From: CAYNLG01 sp964397995
GTDB lineage: Bacteria > Planctomycetota > Phycisphaerae > FEN-1346
NCBI GenBank assembly: GCA_964397995.1
Contig: CAYNLG010000012.1
Span: 1 to 62,968, forward strand
Length of the DNA stretch: 62,968 nucleotides
Reading direction: 5' to 3'
The stretch's first letter is position 1. The number at the start of each line of letters is the position of its first letter. Under the pieces are notes generated by a model. The model was not told the origin of the DNA. It made no database searches and worked only from the letters and a program-made list of their open reading frames with translations. The translations under genes and the position numbers were made by a program. Positions 16,730 to 24,625 of this stretch are shown here, in pieces.

Positions 16730-17794
16730 ATGCACGACGCCGACCGACAGGCCGCTTGGCGGATCCTGGACGCCAACGCGAACCGGGCGCGCGAAGCCCT
16801 CCGCGTTGCGGAGGAGGCCGCCCGCTTCGCCCTGGAGCGCCCGGGTCTCGCGGAGGCCGCCAAGCGCCTCCGGCACGACCTCCGGGCGGCTCTCGATCGG
16901 CTCGACCCGCGCGACCTCTTGCGCGCCCGGGACACGGCCGGCGACGTCGGCACGCGCCTCACGACCGAGGCCGAGGGCGAGCGGCGCGGCACGGCGGACG
17001 TTGCCCGCGCGGCCACAAAGCGGCTCGTCGAGGCCCTCCGCGTGCTCGAGGAGTACGGCAAGACCGTTGATACGGGTTTCGCGGCGGCCGTCGAAGCCCT
17101 TCGCTACCGAGCCTACGACTTCGAGCGGCGCCTGGACGAGGCCCTGGCGCCCGCCGGCCGGTTGGGGAAGGGGGGCCTGTGCGTCCTCCTGACCGAGGCC
17201 CTGTGCCGGCGGCCATGGCGGCAGGTGCTGGAGGGTGCCCTCGCCGGAGGCGCCAGGTGCATCCAGCTCCGCGAGAAGACCGGCCTTACCGACGGGGCGT
17301 TGCTCGCGCGGGCTCGCCTCGTGGCCGAGGCCTGCCACGCCGCGGGGTCGCTCGCGGTCATCAACGATCGGCCCGACGTCACGCTGCTGGCGGGAGCCGA
17401 TGGCGTCCACGTCGGCCAGGACGACCTGCCGGTGGCGGCCGCGCGGCGGATCGTCGGCCCGGCCCGGCTGGTGGGGCTCAGCACGCATTCGGTGGAACAG
17501 GCCCGGGCGGCCGCCGAGGCGGGCGCCGACTACATCGGATGCGGGCCGATGTTCGCGACCGAGACCAAGCCGCAGACAATCCTGCCCGGCCCGTCCCTGT
17601 GCGAGGCCGTGCGCGCCGCCGTCGGGCTACCGATCTACGCCATCGGCGGCATTACGACTGCCGGAGCACGGGCCGTCCTCGCCGCCGGGGCACACTGGTT
17701 GGCCGTCTCGGGCGCGGTGTGCGGAGCGGACGACCCGGGAGCGGCGGCGCACGAACTGGTCGATCTGATAGAGAACGCGGGCCGCACGGGCTGA
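16730..17794 (+). CDS. thiE: ThiD2-ThiE fusion, thiamine phosphate synthase
   Basis: 354 residues, two domains. Residues 1-~140 form the all-helical ThiD2-type domain (ILDANANRAREALRVAEEAARF, then TKRLVEALRVLEEYGK), usually fused to ThiE in cyanobacteria and planctomycetes. Residues ~150-350 are the ThiE TIM barrel: IQLREK (pyrophosphate-binding Arg/Lys), INDRPDVTLLAGADGVHVGQDDLP, GLSTHSVEQ, DYIGCGPMFATETK and YAIGGIT. It joins HMP pyrophosphate and thiazole phosphate to give thiamine phosphate; the N-domain is thought to handle HMP phosphate. The closest -10 box suggests a leaderless message. GH42 ends 32 bp upstream. Confidence 0.93.
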   Translation: MHDADRQAAWRILDANANRAREALRVAEEAARFALERPGLAEAAKRLRHDLRAALDRLDPRDLLRARDTAGDVGTRLTTEAEGERRGTADVARAATKRLVEALRVLEEYGKTVDTGFAAAVEALRYRAYDFERRLDEALAPAGRLGKGGLCVLLTEALCRRPWRQVLEGALAGGARCIQLREKTGLTDGALLARARLVAEACHAAGSLAVINDRPDVTLLAGADGVHVGQDDLPVAAARRIVGPARLVGLSTHSVEQARAAAEAGADYIGCGPMFATETKPQTILPGPSLCEAVRAAVGLPIYAIGGITTAGARAVLAAGAHWLAVSGAVCGADDPGAAAHELVDLIENAGRTG

Positions 17795-17859
17795 GCGCGG
17801 CCGGGGCCGCGCCCCTCCCGAACGGCCCGCGTGTCACGTGCCGATGGGCCGCGCTCCCT

Positions 17860-19905
17860 TCAGGCCAGGGGTCGACCCTTGCCACGGTGCGTCCGCGCCC
17901 CTTGGCCGTCCGGGACGGGCGGCATGGGGGGCGGGGCGGACTCGTCGGCGGGCGGGGCGGGGGGTTCGGCGCTGTCCTCTCCCCTGGGCTTCATGGTCTT
18001 GGTGACGGTCTGGCCCTTGCCGGGTTGCGCGCCGCTTCCTGCCGGCCCGCCGCCGATGAAGTACTTCTCGCGGGCAAGGCGCTGCTGGTCGGGTGTCAGG
18101 AGCTTCATGACCTGGTCCTCGGTCGCCTGCTGCATCTCTTGGCGGCGCCGGCCGGCGTCCTCCCACATCTGCCGCATCGCTTCGCCGCGGTTCTCGGCCG
18201 GCAGGTCGCGTGCGGCGTCCATGGCGCTCCTCATCATGTCGCGGACCTCGGTGCGCGAGGCGTCCAGGACGGCCCGGATGTCGGTGACCTGGGCTTCGGT
18301 CAGGCCGAGGGTCTTGATCGCGTCCTCGCTCGTCAGCGCCCACATGCTGCGAGACCCGCCGAACCGGCTGGACGAGGACTGACGGCGCTCCTCGGCAATC
18401 TTCTCGAGTTGGGCCATCTGGTCTTCGGTAAGGATTTCGCGGACGCTCTTGGCCAGGGCCTCGCTTTCCTCGCGCATCTTCTGGAAGAGGCCCATACGGG
18501 CGCGAGCACGCTCCTCGTGGTAGATTCTCTGCTCTTCCTCGGTCATCATCTCGCGGTCTTCGGGCGCGAGTTGATCGGCCGCCATCTCCTCGCGGAGTGC
18601 CGTCAGACGCTGGGTGAACTGGGCGCCAAGGTCGTCGATGACGAGGGCCTGGTCTTCGGTGAGGCCGATATGGCGCCGGACCTCGTCGTCACGAAGCAGG
18701 CGAAGCGGACCGAACAGGGTGCCACCCCAACCCCCGCTACCGTTGGCGGTGCGCCAGACCGTCGTGCCGTTGCCGTCGGAGCGGGCCGTCACGCTGATCG
18801 ATCCGCCCGAACCGGGCTCGACGACAACGGGTTCCCGGCCGTCGCTGACGATGGTTACGGTCTCGCCGTCGGTGGCGATCGAGATCGAGGTAGTCATGAC
18901 GGCCGTCTCGCCGTCGCTGACCACGAGGTTGTCCCCGCCCTCGGCCGGGGCTTCGTCGCTGGCGAGCCAGACCGGGGCGCCCAAGCCGCCGGAGGTCGAA
19001 TACGATTCGCCGCGGTCGGTTTCCTCGGACGAGCCGGGACGCCGGCTCGGCCGGTCGTGCGGCCGTCGGGGCAGAGGACGGGGAGGATCACGACGTCCCC
19101 CCTCTTCTCCTTCGCCGCGCTCGTCGTCGCAGTCGTCCCACTCCTTGTCATCCGGCGCCCAGCGCCCGCGCCGTTCGGGCTTGCCGTGCTCTTCGAGGTG
19201 CCACTCGATGTCCGGGCCGCCCTTGCCGCCCGGCACCGTGGCACGGAGCCGGATGCGCGCTCCAGACCGAGGCCGGTCCGGTTCGAGCAGGTCGCTCAGG
19301 GGCCGCGGAAGTCGGCCTCGCTCGGGGCCCTCGCCGCGCCCGGGTCCGACCTTCGGCCGCCCGCCCTGGCGGCCGGGCATGGGGCAGGGCCACCCCGGAG
19401 GGCACGGCCGCGGGGCCTGCATCTCCATCCGCATCCGGTGTTCTCGCATGCGGCACTCCATCTTCTCGGCCTGCTCGCGCCGTTGCATCTCGCGGCAGTG
19501 CGCCTCATAGACGTTCGGCTGGTCGAGTTCCTCCGCCAGCATCGCCAAGCGGTCGGCCAGCGGCTCCGGGGCGAAGAAGACCACGGCGTTGGCCTCTTCG
19601 TTGATGGCATGCGGCACGCTGCGGATCGGCCGCAGGGCCTCGTGCTCGGCGAGTTGGGCGAGGGTCTCGGCGAAGCTGTGGCAGGAGATGTGCTCGAAGC
19701 GGAGCACGAGCGGCCTCAGGTCGCCGGGCCCCCGGTCGCGTTCGGGCCGCCGGCCTTCGCCGCGGCCTTCCTCGCGGGGACCGCGCCGGGCGCCTTCGCG
19801 GTCACCGTCGCGCCGCGGCCGCGCCTCGGTGGCCCATGCCGGGGTCGTGACCACCGTCACCATCACTACCAAGGCCAGCAGGGACAGGATGCGTCGGGCG
19901 TTCAT
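17860..19905 (-). CDS. Secreted LTxxQ-type (Spy/CpxP-like) protein
   Basis: 681 residues; signal peptide to about residue 26 (PAWATEA). A low-complexity Arg/Glu/Gly/Pro stretch (27-60) is followed by a small folded segment (~65-150) ending in a Met/Cys-rich helix (MECRMREHRMRMEM). A Pro/Arg-rich linker and a beta-rich 'SDGETAVMTTSISIATDGETVTIVSDG' region (~350-410) come next. The C-terminal third (420-640) is long helices with repeated LTxDQ/LTxxQ motifs (LTEDQALVIDDL, LTEDQMAQLEKI, LTEAQVTDIRAVL, LTPDQQRLAREKY), the hallmark of Spy/CpxP chaperone-like periplasmic proteins. Likely an envelope-stress or metal-sensing protein; function unproven. GGGGAGGA precedes the ATG. Confidence 0.7.
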   Translation of the reverse strand: MNARRILSLLALVVMVTVVTTPAWATEARPRRDGDREGARRGPREEGRGEGRRPERDRGPGDLRPLVLRFEHISCHSFAETLAQLAEHEALRPIRSVPHAINEEANAVVFFAPEPLADRLAMLAEELDQPNVYEAHCREMQRREQAEKMECRMREHRMRMEMQAPRPCPPGWPCPMPGRQGGRPKVGPGRGEGPERGRLPRPLSDLLEPDRPRSGARIRLRATVPGGKGGPDIEWHLEEHGKPERRGRWAPDDKEWDDCDDERGEGEEGGRRDPPRPLPRRPHDRPSRRPGSSEETDRGESYSTSGGLGAPVWLASDEAPAEGGDNLVVSDGETAVMTTSISIATDGETVTIVSDGREPVVVEPGSGGSISVTARSDGNGTTVWRTANGSGGWGGTLFGPLRLLRDDEVRRHIGLTEDQALVIDDLGAQFTQRLTALREEMAADQLAPEDREMMTEEEQRIYHEERARARMGLFQKMREESEALAKSVREILTEDQMAQLEKIAEERRQSSSSRFGGSRSMWALTSEDAIKTLGLTEAQVTDIRAVLDASRTEVRDMMRSAMDAARDLPAENRGEAMRQMWEDAGRRRQEMQQATEDQVMKLLTPDQQRLAREKYFIGGGPAGSGAQPGKGQTVTKTMKPRGEDSAEPPAPPADESAPPPMPPVPDGQGARTHRGKGRPLA

Positions 19906-20042
19906 GATCGGTCCTCCCCATGGGCGCCGCGCGCACCGCCCGTGCCACGTCGGCGCCGAATCGTTCTTTAGACGGCTCTGCCCGCGCCGGGTTCCTTCGG
20001 AATCGGCGGAGGCGCACTGTCAACGCGGGCCATCCTGACAGC

Positions 20043-20522
20043 CTAATGCGCCGCGGCCGCTGGTATTTCGAAGAAGAGTTGGCCTTCGCTCCCGGTCACC
20101 AGGGTCACGCGCGGATCGGTGATGAAGAACGTCAGGTTCTTCCAGTCGAACTTCTCGTTGCGGTACCGGTTGTCGGACCCGAGCTTCGAGCGAAGCACCT
20201 CAAACTCAATATCGTTTTCGGAGAGGATTCGCTCCCACCCGGGGTTCCGCGGGTCGTCGGTCGTCCGCATGATCTCGGGCGTCCGGAACGAGTGGAAGAA
20301 GGAGCGGGCATAGAGCCGGAACTTGGGGCGGCTTTCCCGCGGCAGGCGCTGCGCGATGTGCTCGAAGACCTGGTCGTGCGACAGGCTGCCCACGATGACG
20401 ACGTCGAACCGGCGGGCCAGGTCGATGCACGTTTCCAGGTTGAATCGCTGCTTGGTCACCCCGTGCCGCGTCGTTGTTTTGCGCAGGGGGGCCGTCGACG
20501 TGAGAATCGCGATACGCTCCAT
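20043..20522 (-). CDS. Hypothetical protein, 159 aa
   Basis: I do not recognise the family. It looks cytoplasmic and globular: a strand-helix start (RIAILTSTAP), then FDVVIVGSLSHDQVFEHIAQRLP, then a basic/aromatic middle (KFRLYARSFFHSFRTPEIM) and a strand-rich end (FFITDPRVTLVTGSEGQLFFEI). No signal peptide or Cys motif. It lies 89 bp after the DRR-repeat gene on the same strand and may be co-transcribed. Codon use is less GC-extreme than that of its neighbours. Confidence 0.6.
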   Translation of the reverse strand: MERIAILTSTAPLRKTTTRHGVTKQRFNLETCIDLARRFDVVIVGSLSHDQVFEHIAQRLPRESRPKFRLYARSFFHSFRTPEIMRTTDDPRNPGWERILSENDIEFEVLRSKLGSDNRYRNEKFDWKNLTFFITDPRVTLVTGSEGQLFFEIPAAAAH

Positions 20523-20611
20523 GCAGAGTCCGTCCAGCGAGGCGGCGGCCTTCCCGGGCGGGCCGCGGCGTTCAACCGTCCACGTCCTGGAGCCGCCGAC
20601 CCCGGGACCGG

Positions 20612-21013
20612 CTAGCTCAGACTATCCTTGGTATACCCCAAATCCTTCAGGATTGCCAGCACTTCGCTCCAGGTTGGGAACGGACGGTTGAACTTCCGCT
20701 TGTAGCGGTCGATGGCCCGGACGAACTCAATCTCCTCAAGGGTCAACTCGCCCTCGTCCACGCGCTTCTGAAGGGCTTCCTGATCTTCGCGGCGGCGGAG
20801 GGCGGAACGGCGGTCGCTTCCGGAACGGCGGTCCCGGCCGGTGCGGCGGTCGCCCATGACGCGGCGGTCACGGTTGCGGCGGCGCTCCGTCCCGGTGTAA
20901 TTCGACGGTTTGCCGCTGCGGCGGTTGTTGCCCGAACGCCGGTCGTCGCCGCCCTGGGAGCGGCCTTCTTCGAGCGTCTTCTCGAGCGTTTCCATCATAT
21001 CATCGGCGGACAC
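20612..21013 (-). CDS. Small Arg-rich DRR-repeat protein
   Basis: 133 residues. After a short acidic helix (METLEKTLEEG), residues ~20-65 consist of repeated (D/N)RR-(S/T/V)-G/N units: DDRRSGNNRRSG, DRRVMGDRRTGRDRRSGSDRR. A helical tail (TLEEIEFVRAIDRYKRKF, PFPTWSEVLAILKDLGY) follows. GTG 21013 is chosen because GGGAGGA lies 7 bases upstream; an earlier in-frame start at 21241 would cross the divergent gene's promoter region. The repeat could bind nucleic acid or phospho-ligands. Function unknown. Confidence 0.65.
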   Translation of the reverse strand: MSADDMMETLEKTLEEGRSQGGDDRRSGNNRRSGKPSNYTGTERRRNRDRRVMGDRRTGRDRRSGSDRRSALRRREDQEALQKRVDEGELTLEEIEFVRAIDRYKRKFNRPFPTWSEVLAILKDLGYTKDSLS

Positions 21014-21209
21014 GGCTGAATCCTCCCGGGCAGAGACTCGTCCATCCCAAGGCTTATCGGCAGCCCCAGCGGCGACGGATAGCAAAAAGGGCAAGATGGG
21101 CGGTCTGGGAAGGCTTGGGCCCACCGTCGTGTCGGGCTTTCGGCTGGCATTCCGCGGCCCTCGCCGATAGGCTGGGCGCGCGTGGTCTCCGAACCGGGAG
21201 GGCTCAGGC

Positions 21210-22169
21210 GTGAAACGAGCCGTTACTGCCGTCGTCGCCATCGTCTTGGCCGCAGCCGGCTTGGTCGCCGTCTGGGCCGCCGCCGACCCGGACGGGGCGA
21301 AGCAGGTCGTCCTCTACGACAAGGAGTCCCGGTACTACCGCATCTACGTGGTCGACCACCTGGATGAGAACCTCCGCTGCCTCTACTTCTCGAAGATGCA
21401 CGGGGTCCAGTCGAGTATGAAGCTGGACGCCCCGGTCGACCTGACGTTGGCCTACTCGAAGTCCATGATGGCCGCCTTCGCCCTTCACGAGGACCCGAAG
21501 GAGGTCCTCCTCCTGGGTCTCGGCGGCGGCTCGCTTCCCAAGTTCATCCAGACGCATTTCCCGAAGGTCAAGCTCGACATCGTCGAACTCGACCCGGACG
21601 TGGTCAAGGTCGCCGGCCAGTTCTTCAAGCTGGCGCCCAGCCCGAACACGCACATCTACGTGATGGACGGGCGGCTCTTCCTGAAGGGGACCGAGAAAAC
21701 CTATGACATCATCCTTCTTGACGCTTACGCGGCCGACCACATCCCGTTTCACCTGACGACGCTGGAGTTCATTCGCCTCGCGCGGTCGCGCCTGAAGCCG
21801 GGCGGCCTGGTCGCGTCGAACCTGTGGGAACCGCGCCTCAACCGTTTCTTCTTCGCCGAGATGCGGACCTTCCAGGCGGTCTTCCCGCAGGTCTACGTCA
21901 TGCCGGCCTCCGGGTCTGGCAACGTCATCGTCTACGGTTCGACGGCCCCGGAGCAGGTGACCCCCAACCAGTGGGTCCGCCGCGCCGAGCGGCTTGCCCG
22001 CCAGCGCGACTTCGGTTACGACATGCCGGCCACCATCGGCAAGGAGGTCCAGATCTGGACCCACCGGGTGATCCAGGAGGCGCCACTCACCGATGACATG
22101 GCCCCGGTGAATACGCTCCGGCACGAGCACCCGAAGCACTTCGAAGCGGAGGCCCCCGGCCAGTCATGA
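21210..22169 (+). CDS. Spermidine-synthase-like protein with N-terminal export/anchor segment
   Basis: 319 residues. A hydrophobic N-terminus (MKRAVTAVVAIVLAAAGLVAVWAAA) is followed by a SpeE-like AdoMet fold: LLLGLGGGSLPKF (~100-110), DIVELDPDVV with the acidic strand-2 end, VMDGRLFL, and IILLDAYAADHIPFHL. The fold is that of aminopropyl- or methyltransferases. The segment before it looks like a signal or anchor, which is odd for an AdoMet-binding domain. The stop overlaps the next gene by 4 bp (ATGA), and that gene encodes the membrane domain usually found fused in front of such proteins. Together they appear to be a split and reordered 'MFS/spermidine-synthase' type protein. Confidence 0.75.
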   Translation: MKRAVTAVVAIVLAAAGLVAVWAAADPDGAKQVVLYDKESRYYRIYVVDHLDENLRCLYFSKMHGVQSSMKLDAPVDLTLAYSKSMMAAFALHEDPKEVLLLGLGGGSLPKFIQTHFPKVKLDIVELDPDVVKVAGQFFKLAPSPNTHIYVMDGRLFLKGTEKTYDIILLDAYAADHIPFHLTTLEFIRLARSRLKPGGLVASNLWEPRLNRFFFAEMRTFQAVFPQVYVMPASGSGNVIVYGSTAPEQVTPNQWVRRAERLARQRDFGYDMPATIGKEVQIWTHRVIQEAPLTDDMAPVNTLRHEHPKHFEAEAPGQS

Positions 22170-22903
22170 TCGTCCGCCTGCTGGTCCTGACGGCCGTCTT
22201 CGCCTCCGGCGCGGCCCTGATGAGTCTCGAGATGGCCGGCTTCCGCCGCGTCCAGCCCGAGTTCGGCAGCGATATCATGGTTTGGGGCAGCCTGATCAGC
22301 GTCTTCCTGGGCGGTTTGGCGCTCGGCGCGAGCCTCGGCGGCCGCCTGGCCGACCGGCGGCCCGCCTTCTGGAAGCTCGGATGCATCTTCCTGGCAGCCG
22401 GGGCGGTGGCGGCCGTCATTCCGCTCTACGCCGACGCCGTCTTCGAGTGGACCTTCCCCGGCAAGGACGCCCCGCCGCCCGAAGCGTGGGCGGCTGACAC
22501 CAGCGGGGACTTCGGCGGTCTGCAGGTCTCCCTGCCGCCGGCCCAGGTGGATCTCCGCCTGCCGACGCTTGCGGCCGGGGCGGCGCTGTTTCTCGTTCCG
22601 TCGATCCTTATCGGGATGATCACGCCCTATGCGGCCAAGCTACTCATCCACCGCTTGGGCCGCCTCGGCGCGGGGGTGGGCAACGTCTCGGCCGTCTCCA
22701 CCGCCGGCGCCATCGCCGGTACGTTGGGCACGGCGTTCTTCCTGATCACGTGGATGGGTACGCGGTGGCTGCTCGCGACCAGCGGCATCGTCTTGGCCGC
22801 CTTCGGCGTGCTACTCGTGGCCGTGCAGGCGCTGGCCCGTCCTGCCGACGAACCGCCTGACGCCGCGCCGCCCGCAACCGCGCCCGAGAACCACACCGGC
22901 TGA
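22166..22903 (+). CDS. Polytopic membrane partner of the spermidine-synthase-like protein
   Basis: 245 residues, about six membrane segments (near 3-25, 38-58, 66-86, 132-156, 165-190, 194-216) with one ~45-residue hydrophilic loop after the third. The sequence 'SGAALMSLEMAGFR' followed by 'GSLISVFLGGLALGASLGGRLADRRP' is the typical start of the membrane domain of fused spermidine-synthase-like proteins (S/G-rich 'E' helix). Translational coupling with the preceding catalytic gene is indicated by the ATGA overlap. Substrate unknown. Confidence 0.75.
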   Translation: MIVRLLVLTAVFASGAALMSLEMAGFRRVQPEFGSDIMVWGSLISVFLGGLALGASLGGRLADRRPAFWKLGCIFLAAGAVAAVIPLYADAVFEWTFPGKDAPPPEAWAADTSGDFGGLQVSLPPAQVDLRLPTLAAGAALFLVPSILIGMITPYAAKLLIHRLGRLGAGVGNVSAVSTAGAIAGTLGTAFFLITWMGTRWLLATSGIVLAAFGVLLVAVQALARPADEPPDAAPPATAPENHTG

Positions 22904-22915
22904 GCCGATTCCCGC

Positions 22916-22943
22916 TTGACTTGCCCCCGCGCCGCGATAGGGT
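22916..22943 (+). promoter_or_regulatory. Sigma-70 promoter for the GH4 gene
   Basis: TTGACT, 16-bp spacer, TAGGGT; the -10 ends 43 bases before ATG 22987, with AAAGGAG between. Confidence 0.5.
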
Positions 22944-22986
22944 TGCCTCCTCACGGTCGCATGCTGCGGCCCAAAGGAGACGCCGG

Positions 22987-24315
22987 ATGGTTCGCATCGT
23001 CATGCTTGGGGCCGGCAGCGCGTTTACGCACAGGCTGGCCGGCGACATCATGCAGATTGAGGGCCTGAAGGGCGGGACCATCGCCCTGGTCGATACCGAC
23101 GCCAAACGCCTGCAGTTGGCCGCCGGCTGCGTCCGACGCATCGCCGAAAAGCTGGGCGTCGCCGACGCCTGGACCGTCGCCGACACGACCGAGCGCAGCG
23201 AAGTCCTGAGCGGCGCCGACTTCGTCATCAACACCATCGAGGTCTCCGGCGTCAAGACCGTCCGGTCCGATAACGACATCCCGTTGGAATACGGCGTCAG
23301 CCAGTGCATCGGCGACACGATCGGCCCGGGCGGCATCTTCAAGGCCATGCGGACCGTGCCGGTGTGGTTGGAGGTGCTGGAGGACGTCGAGCACCTCGCT
23401 CCGGATGCGGTCGTCCTCAACTACACGAACCCGATGAGCATCATGACGCACGCGGCCCAGGCCGTGAGCGACCTGCCGGTCGTCGGCCTCTGCCACAGCG
23501 TCCAGGGCTCCAGCCGCCGCCTCGCCGGCTACGCCGGCGTCCCCTACGAGGAGTTGGTCTGGGAGTGCGCGGGCCTCAACCACAGCGCCTGGTTCACTCG
23601 TGCCGAACACAAGGGCAAGGACCTGTACCCGAGGATCAAGCGGAAGGTGCAGCGCGATCCCGAACTCTGGGAACAGGACCCCGTCCGCTTCGATTTCATG
23701 CTTCACTTTGGCTACTACGTGACCGAATCAAGCGGCCACTTCAGCGAGTACGTCCCCTGGTACCGCAAGCGCAAGGAGCTCCTGAAGCACTATGTCCGCG
23801 AGAAGTACCGCGGCCAGGAGAGCTTCTACGCCGACGAGTGGCCGACCTGGCGCAAGAGCGCCGACCAGCGGCGCCGGCGCGTCCTCCAGGGCAAGGAGGA
23901 TCTCAAGGTCCACGGCCGCAGCCACGAGTACGCCTCGCAGATCATCGAGGCGGTGGTGCTCGGCCGGCCGTTCGTCTTTCACGGCTCGACCTGGAACGAC
24001 GGCCTCATCGAGAACCTGCCCTTTGACAGCGTCGTCGAGGTGCCCGTCCACGTCGACAAGTCGGGCCTGTGGCCGATCCACTTCGGCGACCTTCCCGACC
24101 AGTGCGCCGCCATCAACCGCCAGCACATGTCCGTGAACAAGCTGGTGGCCGAGGCGTGCATCGAGGGCGACCCGGAGAAGGCGAAGCGCGGCCTGATGCT
24201 GGACCCGCTGACGGCGGCCGTCTGTTCGCTGCCCGAGATCAGCGAGATGTTCGACCGCATGGTCAAGGCCGAGCGGCGGTACCTGAAGCCGTTCTTCGAC
24301 CGCGGCAGGGCCTGA
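22987..24315 (+). CDS. GH4 NAD/Mn-dependent glycosidase (alpha-galactosidase/glucuronidase type)
   Basis: 442 residues. The Rossmann start VMLGAGSAFTHRL binds NAD. NYTNPMS (145-151), GLCHSVQGS with C169 and GLNHSAW with H199 supply the Mn(II)-site Cys and His of GH4. GDTIGPGGIFKAMR is also family-typical. GH4 enzymes cleave glycosides by transient oxidation at C3. The 'CHSVQ' form points to the non-phosphorylated alpha-galactosidase/alpha-glucuronidase subgroup rather than the phospho-glucosidases. ATG 22987 has AAAGGAG nearby. Cytoplasmic, own promoter, beside the GH94-like gene. Confidence 0.88.
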   Translation: MVRIVMLGAGSAFTHRLAGDIMQIEGLKGGTIALVDTDAKRLQLAAGCVRRIAEKLGVADAWTVADTTERSEVLSGADFVINTIEVSGVKTVRSDNDIPLEYGVSQCIGDTIGPGGIFKAMRTVPVWLEVLEDVEHLAPDAVVLNYTNPMSIMTHAAQAVSDLPVVGLCHSVQGSSRRLAGYAGVPYEELVWECAGLNHSAWFTRAEHKGKDLYPRIKRKVQRDPELWEQDPVRFDFMLHFGYYVTESSGHFSEYVPWYRKRKELLKHYVREKYRGQESFYADEWPTWRKSADQRRRRVLQGKEDLKVHGRSHEYASQIIEAVVLGRPFVFHGSTWNDGLIENLPFDSVVEVPVHVDKSGLWPIHFGDLPDQCAAINRQHMSVNKLVAEACIEGDPEKAKRGLMLDPLTAAVCSLPEISEMFDRMVKAERRYLKPFFDRGRA

Positions 24316-24398
24316 GCGGGACCGGCCCGCGCGCTGGCGCGGCGCATGCCCCCGGGGTGCTCGTACAAGAGAGCGAGTGACCGCTTGGGGGCCGGGCC

Positions 24399-24617
24399 AT
24401 GTTCCAGTCGCGCTGCTACCTGATGCAGGCGAAGGTGCTCGCCCGTCGGTTCGCCCTGGCCCGCAGGCGTGGGGGGCTGGCCTGGGTCACGCCCTACAAC
24501 GCCGCCGTCCAGAAGATCACGGAGGCCAACCGGGCGGACGCCACGAATATGGAGGCCGTCCAGCTTGCCCGGGTCCTCACCGCGTGCCTGCCGCGCGGCA
24601 CCGGCACCGGTCGCTGA
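24399..24617 (+). CDS. Small hypothetical protein, 72 aa
   Basis: No family recognised. Almost every codon ends in G or C and codon choice matches its neighbours, which supports real coding in this short gap. The protein is a basic helix (KVLARRFALARRRGG) followed by 'VTPYNAAVQKITEANRADATNMEAVQLARVLTACL'. GGGGGC lies upstream of the ATG. It ends 8 bp before the convergent GH94-like gene. Confidence 0.45.
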   Translation: MFQSRCYLMQAKVLARRFALARRRGGLAWVTPYNAAVQKITEANRADATNMEAVQLARVLTACLPRGTGTGR

Positions 24618-24625
24618 CGGCCTGT

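Noticed and set aside
21054..21061. GCCGATAA on the minus strand, upstream of the DRR-repeat gene
   Set aside because: The -35 region at N11 does not resemble the sigma-28 element, and a lone 8-mer of this type is expected by chance in a window of this size.
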